The notes under the pieces: generated by a model | Databases searched by the model: none | What the model saw: only the letters and a program-made list of their open reading frames with translations | Told to the model about the DNA's origin: nothing | Shown here: positions 62,266 through 64,000 of the stretch, piece by piece | How the letters are laid out: each line of letters begins with the position of its first letter | How positions within the stretch are numbered: the stretch's first letter is position 1 | Assembly (NCBI GenBank): GCA_964599235.1 | Contig: CAZRDX010000007.1 | Coordinates: 277,175-341,174, forward strand | Direction: 5' to 3' | Origin: DRPN01 sp964599235 | GTDB lineage: Bacteria > Bacteroidota > Bacteroidia > Bacteroidales > VadinHA17 | Length of the DNA: 64,000 nucleotides | Position numbers and translations under genes: made by a program

Positions 62266-62311
62266 CCTATTTAAATAGGCATTTAAATAGGTATTTAAAT
62301 ACCTATTTTTT
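62266..62311 (+). terminator. AT-rich palindromes, terminator and/or operator
   Basis: A 14-bp perfect palindrome (CCTATTTAAATAGG, 62266-62279) is followed by a 24-bp perfect palindrome (62285-62308) built from the same ATTTAAATAGG core and continuing into a T run to 62311. The second can act as an intrinsic terminator for the hydrolase gene. The repeated core, three copies about 13 bases apart, could also be a repressor-binding site for the next gene (start 62332). Confidence 0.5.
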
Positions 62312-62331
62312 CATCATCTTATTCCCGAGAT

Positions 62332-63498
62332 ATGAGCACGAGGAGAGATTTTTTCAGGATGTCGGGTCTCACGGTAGCCGGCATGGGCATGCCTTTTCTT
62401 TCACAGCGTCCGGCAGCGTATGAGGAGGATCTGGCACGGCTGCGTTCGGCGGTCAAGTTCACGCGCGACGGCATTGACATGCATCCGTTGGAATATGCCG
62501 ATCTTCTTCTGCGGCTGTCCGGTGAGGGGAAGGTGCCTGTCGACCACTACAGCCGGGGTGGAGTGGTCGAGCTGATGGAGGAGCGTTTTGCGGCGCTGCT
62601 GGGCAAGGAGAGGGCGGTGTTCGTGCCCACGGGCACCCTGGCCAACCACCTGGCTGTCAGGAGGCTGTCAGCCCTGCGGGGAGGCCGTCGCATCGTGGTG
62701 CAGGCCGACAGCCACCTCTACAACGATGCGGGCGACTGTGCCCAGACGCTCAGCGGCCTGAACCTGCTGCCTCTGGCCGCGGGACGGACCGCCTTCACGC
62801 TGGAGGAGGTGCAGGAGGCGGTCGACCGCACCCGCACGGGCAGGGTACGCAACCGCGTGGGGGTCATCGTGATCGAGTCGCCTGTGCGGCGTCATCACAA
62901 TGCCATGTTCCCTTTCGGCGAGATGGAGCGTATCGCCGCCCTGGCACGCGAGGAGGGCATCGCCCTGCACATGGACGGGGCACGGCTCTACAATGCGGTG
63001 GTGCACAGCGGCATCCCCGCCAGGAGGTATGCCGCCCTGTTCGACACCGTCTATGTGTCGTTGTACAAGGATTTCAATGCGGCCTCGGGGGCGATCCTGG
63101 CGGGTCCCCGCGACCTGCTGGACGACCTCTATCACGAGCGGCGCATGTTCGGCGGGGGCATGCCGCAGGCATGGCCTTTCGCGGCGGTGGCCCTGCATTA
63201 TGCGGAGAGCTTTGAGGAGGATTATACCCGGGCGGTGCAGCGGGCAGAGAAGCTCTTCGCCCTGCTGGAGGGGTCGGGCCTCCTCCGGGTGGAGCGTATC
63301 CCCGACGGCACCAATGTCTTCCTCCTGCACCTGGAGCGGGGTGACCCGCAGCGTTTCAGGGAGAGCCTGCTGCGGGAGAACATCGAGCTGCCTCCCCCGG
63401 CATCGTCGTTCCGCGGCTTCGTGATGAAGATCAACACCACCCTCCTGCGCACCACCCCCGAAGAGATCGCCGGCAGGATGATCCGCGCTGCAGGGTGA
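62332..63498 (+). CDS. Threonine aldolase-like PLP enzyme with Tat-like leader
   Basis: 388 residues. N-terminus MSTRRDFFRMSGLTVAGMGMP resembles a Tat signal, unusual for this family. Beta-eliminating lyase fold: DHYSRGGVVELMEERFAALLGKERAVFVPTGTLANHLAVR, VQADSHLYNDAGD, VIESPVRRHHNAMFP, LHMDGARLYNAVV and the PLP lysine in YVSLYKDFNAASGAIL. Low-specificity threonine aldolases cleave L-threonine/allo-threonine to glycine and acetaldehyde. If the leader is real, the enzyme works outside the cytosol; that would need experimental confirmation. Ends near an AT-rich non-coding region. Confidence 0.87.
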   Translation: MSTRRDFFRMSGLTVAGMGMPFLSQRPAAYEEDLARLRSAVKFTRDGIDMHPLEYADLLLRLSGEGKVPVDHYSRGGVVELMEERFAALLGKERAVFVPTGTLANHLAVRRLSALRGGRRIVVQADSHLYNDAGDCAQTLSGLNLLPLAAGRTAFTLEEVQEAVDRTRTGRVRNRVGVIVIESPVRRHHNAMFPFGEMERIAALAREEGIALHMDGARLYNAVVHSGIPARRYAALFDTVYVSLYKDFNAASGAILAGPRDLLDDLYHERRMFGGGMPQAWPFAAVALHYAESFEEDYTRAVQRAEKLFALLEGSGLLRVERIPDGTNVFLLHLERGDPQRFRESLLRENIELPPPASSFRGFVMKINTTLLRTTPEEIAGRMIRAAG

Positions 63499-63856
63499 GA
63501 AAGAGATTCTCGGATGCCGGAGAACCTGTATTTATTGTACCGTACACAAATTCAGCAGAACAAAGGATCTCCTGATACCTACGAAAAAAAAGACGTGGCG
63601 GACACCGCGTCTCGTTCACACCGGTTCTCACAACAAAATCACTTTCAATAATTTTGAAGAAAAAAAAAATCTTTTTATTTTTAAGGCATTGCATTCCAGG
63701 GCAGGTTCTGATCCGGACGGATGACAGAGACCGGGCGTGAAAGAATGCGGATTGTTCCGGATGCGGAAGCGGGAGGAAAGGAACGAGTGTTTGTTTTTCA
63801 GGAATAACAAACATAATTGCAGAAAAAGAGATTATTTATTTGTTTTCTCTAATAAA
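63499..63856. other. Non-coding AT-rich stretch
   Basis: 358 bases with no supported gene. Poly-A/T tracts at 63583-63590 and 63659-63680. A weak GC stem (63592-63598 with 63605-63611) preceded by eight A could terminate a minus-strand transcript, but no such gene is visible. The long minus-strand frame from 63814 to 63431 has a low-complexity sequence and is not believed. Confidence 0.5.
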
Positions 63857-64000
63857 ATGAGCACGCCGGTCATCACTGAGAGCAGGCAGGGTACCTTCCC
63901 AACATTGCAGCACATTTTTACCATGCATTTACCGGAAGGCAAGGATGACATTCGTCATATCCGTGAGCAGCATGACATCCACAATGGGATCATGAAGCTT
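63857..64000 (+). CDS. Possible start of a gene, cut by the window edge
   Basis: An ATG at 63857 opens 48 codons without stop to the edge (MSTPVITESRQGTFPTLQHI ... IHNGIMKL). An AT-rich upstream region containing TTATTTG makes a promoter plausible. The fragment is too short to assign a family, and it may not be coding. Confidence 0.35.
   Translation, partial: MSTPVITESRQGTFPTLQHIFTMHLPEGKDDIRHIREQHDIHNGIMKL

Noticed and set aside
63592..63611. Minus-strand terminator in the last gap
   Set aside because: The stem has a wobble pair and no minus-strand gene lies upstream of it inside the window, so its role cannot be supported.
63431..63814. 127-codon minus-strand frame near the edge
   Set aside because: It overlaps the end of the aldolase gene, contains homopolymer-coded Phe/Lys runs and shows no family features.

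Overview
The window reads as a chromosomal segment of a Bacteroidota bacterium, most likely order Bacteroidales, with unusually high G+C for that group. Evidence: a SusC/SusD pair plus a second SusD, C-terminal T9SS sorting domains, many FadL- and BamA-like outer membrane proteins, an archaeal/eukaryote-type ProS, and Bacteroidota-style -7 boxes (TAnnTTTR) in front of many genes. The species call stops at order level and is inference. No rRNA, tRNA, insertion sequence, prophage or CRISPR array was recognised.

Layout. 52-9430 (minus): a SusC-SusD-lipoprotein uptake operon ending at a strong terminator, followed by two tandem arylsulfotransferase-like T9SS cargo genes. 9662-12657 (minus): histidine degradation (hutI, ftcD). 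12788-17278: an Omp85-like protein, a DUF819 membrane protein, and an ion channel whose cytoplasmic domain is 18 exact 12-residue repeats. 17330-24514 (minus): addA, a YhcC-type radical SAM gene and addB, tightly overlapped. 24555-27233 (plus): an orphan SusD paralogue and an aldo/keto reductase. 27247-29772 (minus): a membrane polyferredoxin and a DUF362 protein. 29871-33329 (plus): larC-larE-larB (nickel-pincer nucleotide synthesis, no larA in view) and a WbqC-like gene. 33313-37701 (minus): a FadL-like porin and two aromatic-rich/Ser-Arg-rich envelope proteins that share a module.

37791-42716 (plus): proS, a conserved unknown, a BamA-like protein and a 2-Cys peroxiredoxin. 42770-45714 (minus): a surface-antigen barrel, a DUF1295-type membrane reductase and an NAD-dependent epimerase. 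45898-50821 (plus): response regulator, histidine kinase, a secreted jelly-roll protein and a DUF5916 outer membrane protein, then CorA. 51846-52343 is a non-coding hairpin array mixed with Bacteroidota-type interspersed repeats. 52341-57694 (minus): C69 dipeptidase, GH78 alpha-L-rhamnosidase, 2-hydroxyacid dehydrogenase. 57843-63498: a degenerate amidohydrolase, a GT39 gene apparently split by a one-base frameshift, an alpha/beta hydrolase and a threonine aldolase-like enzyme. The last 500 bases are mostly AT-rich and non-coding, with a possible gene start at the edge.

The theme is envelope biology: capture and breakdown of glycans and peptides (SusCD, GH78, C69, hut), export of cargo by T9SS, and outer membrane biogenesis. 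The least familiar items are the 12-residue-repeat ion channel, the hairpin array with co-varying stems, the paired aromatic/RS-rich proteins, and larCEB without larA.
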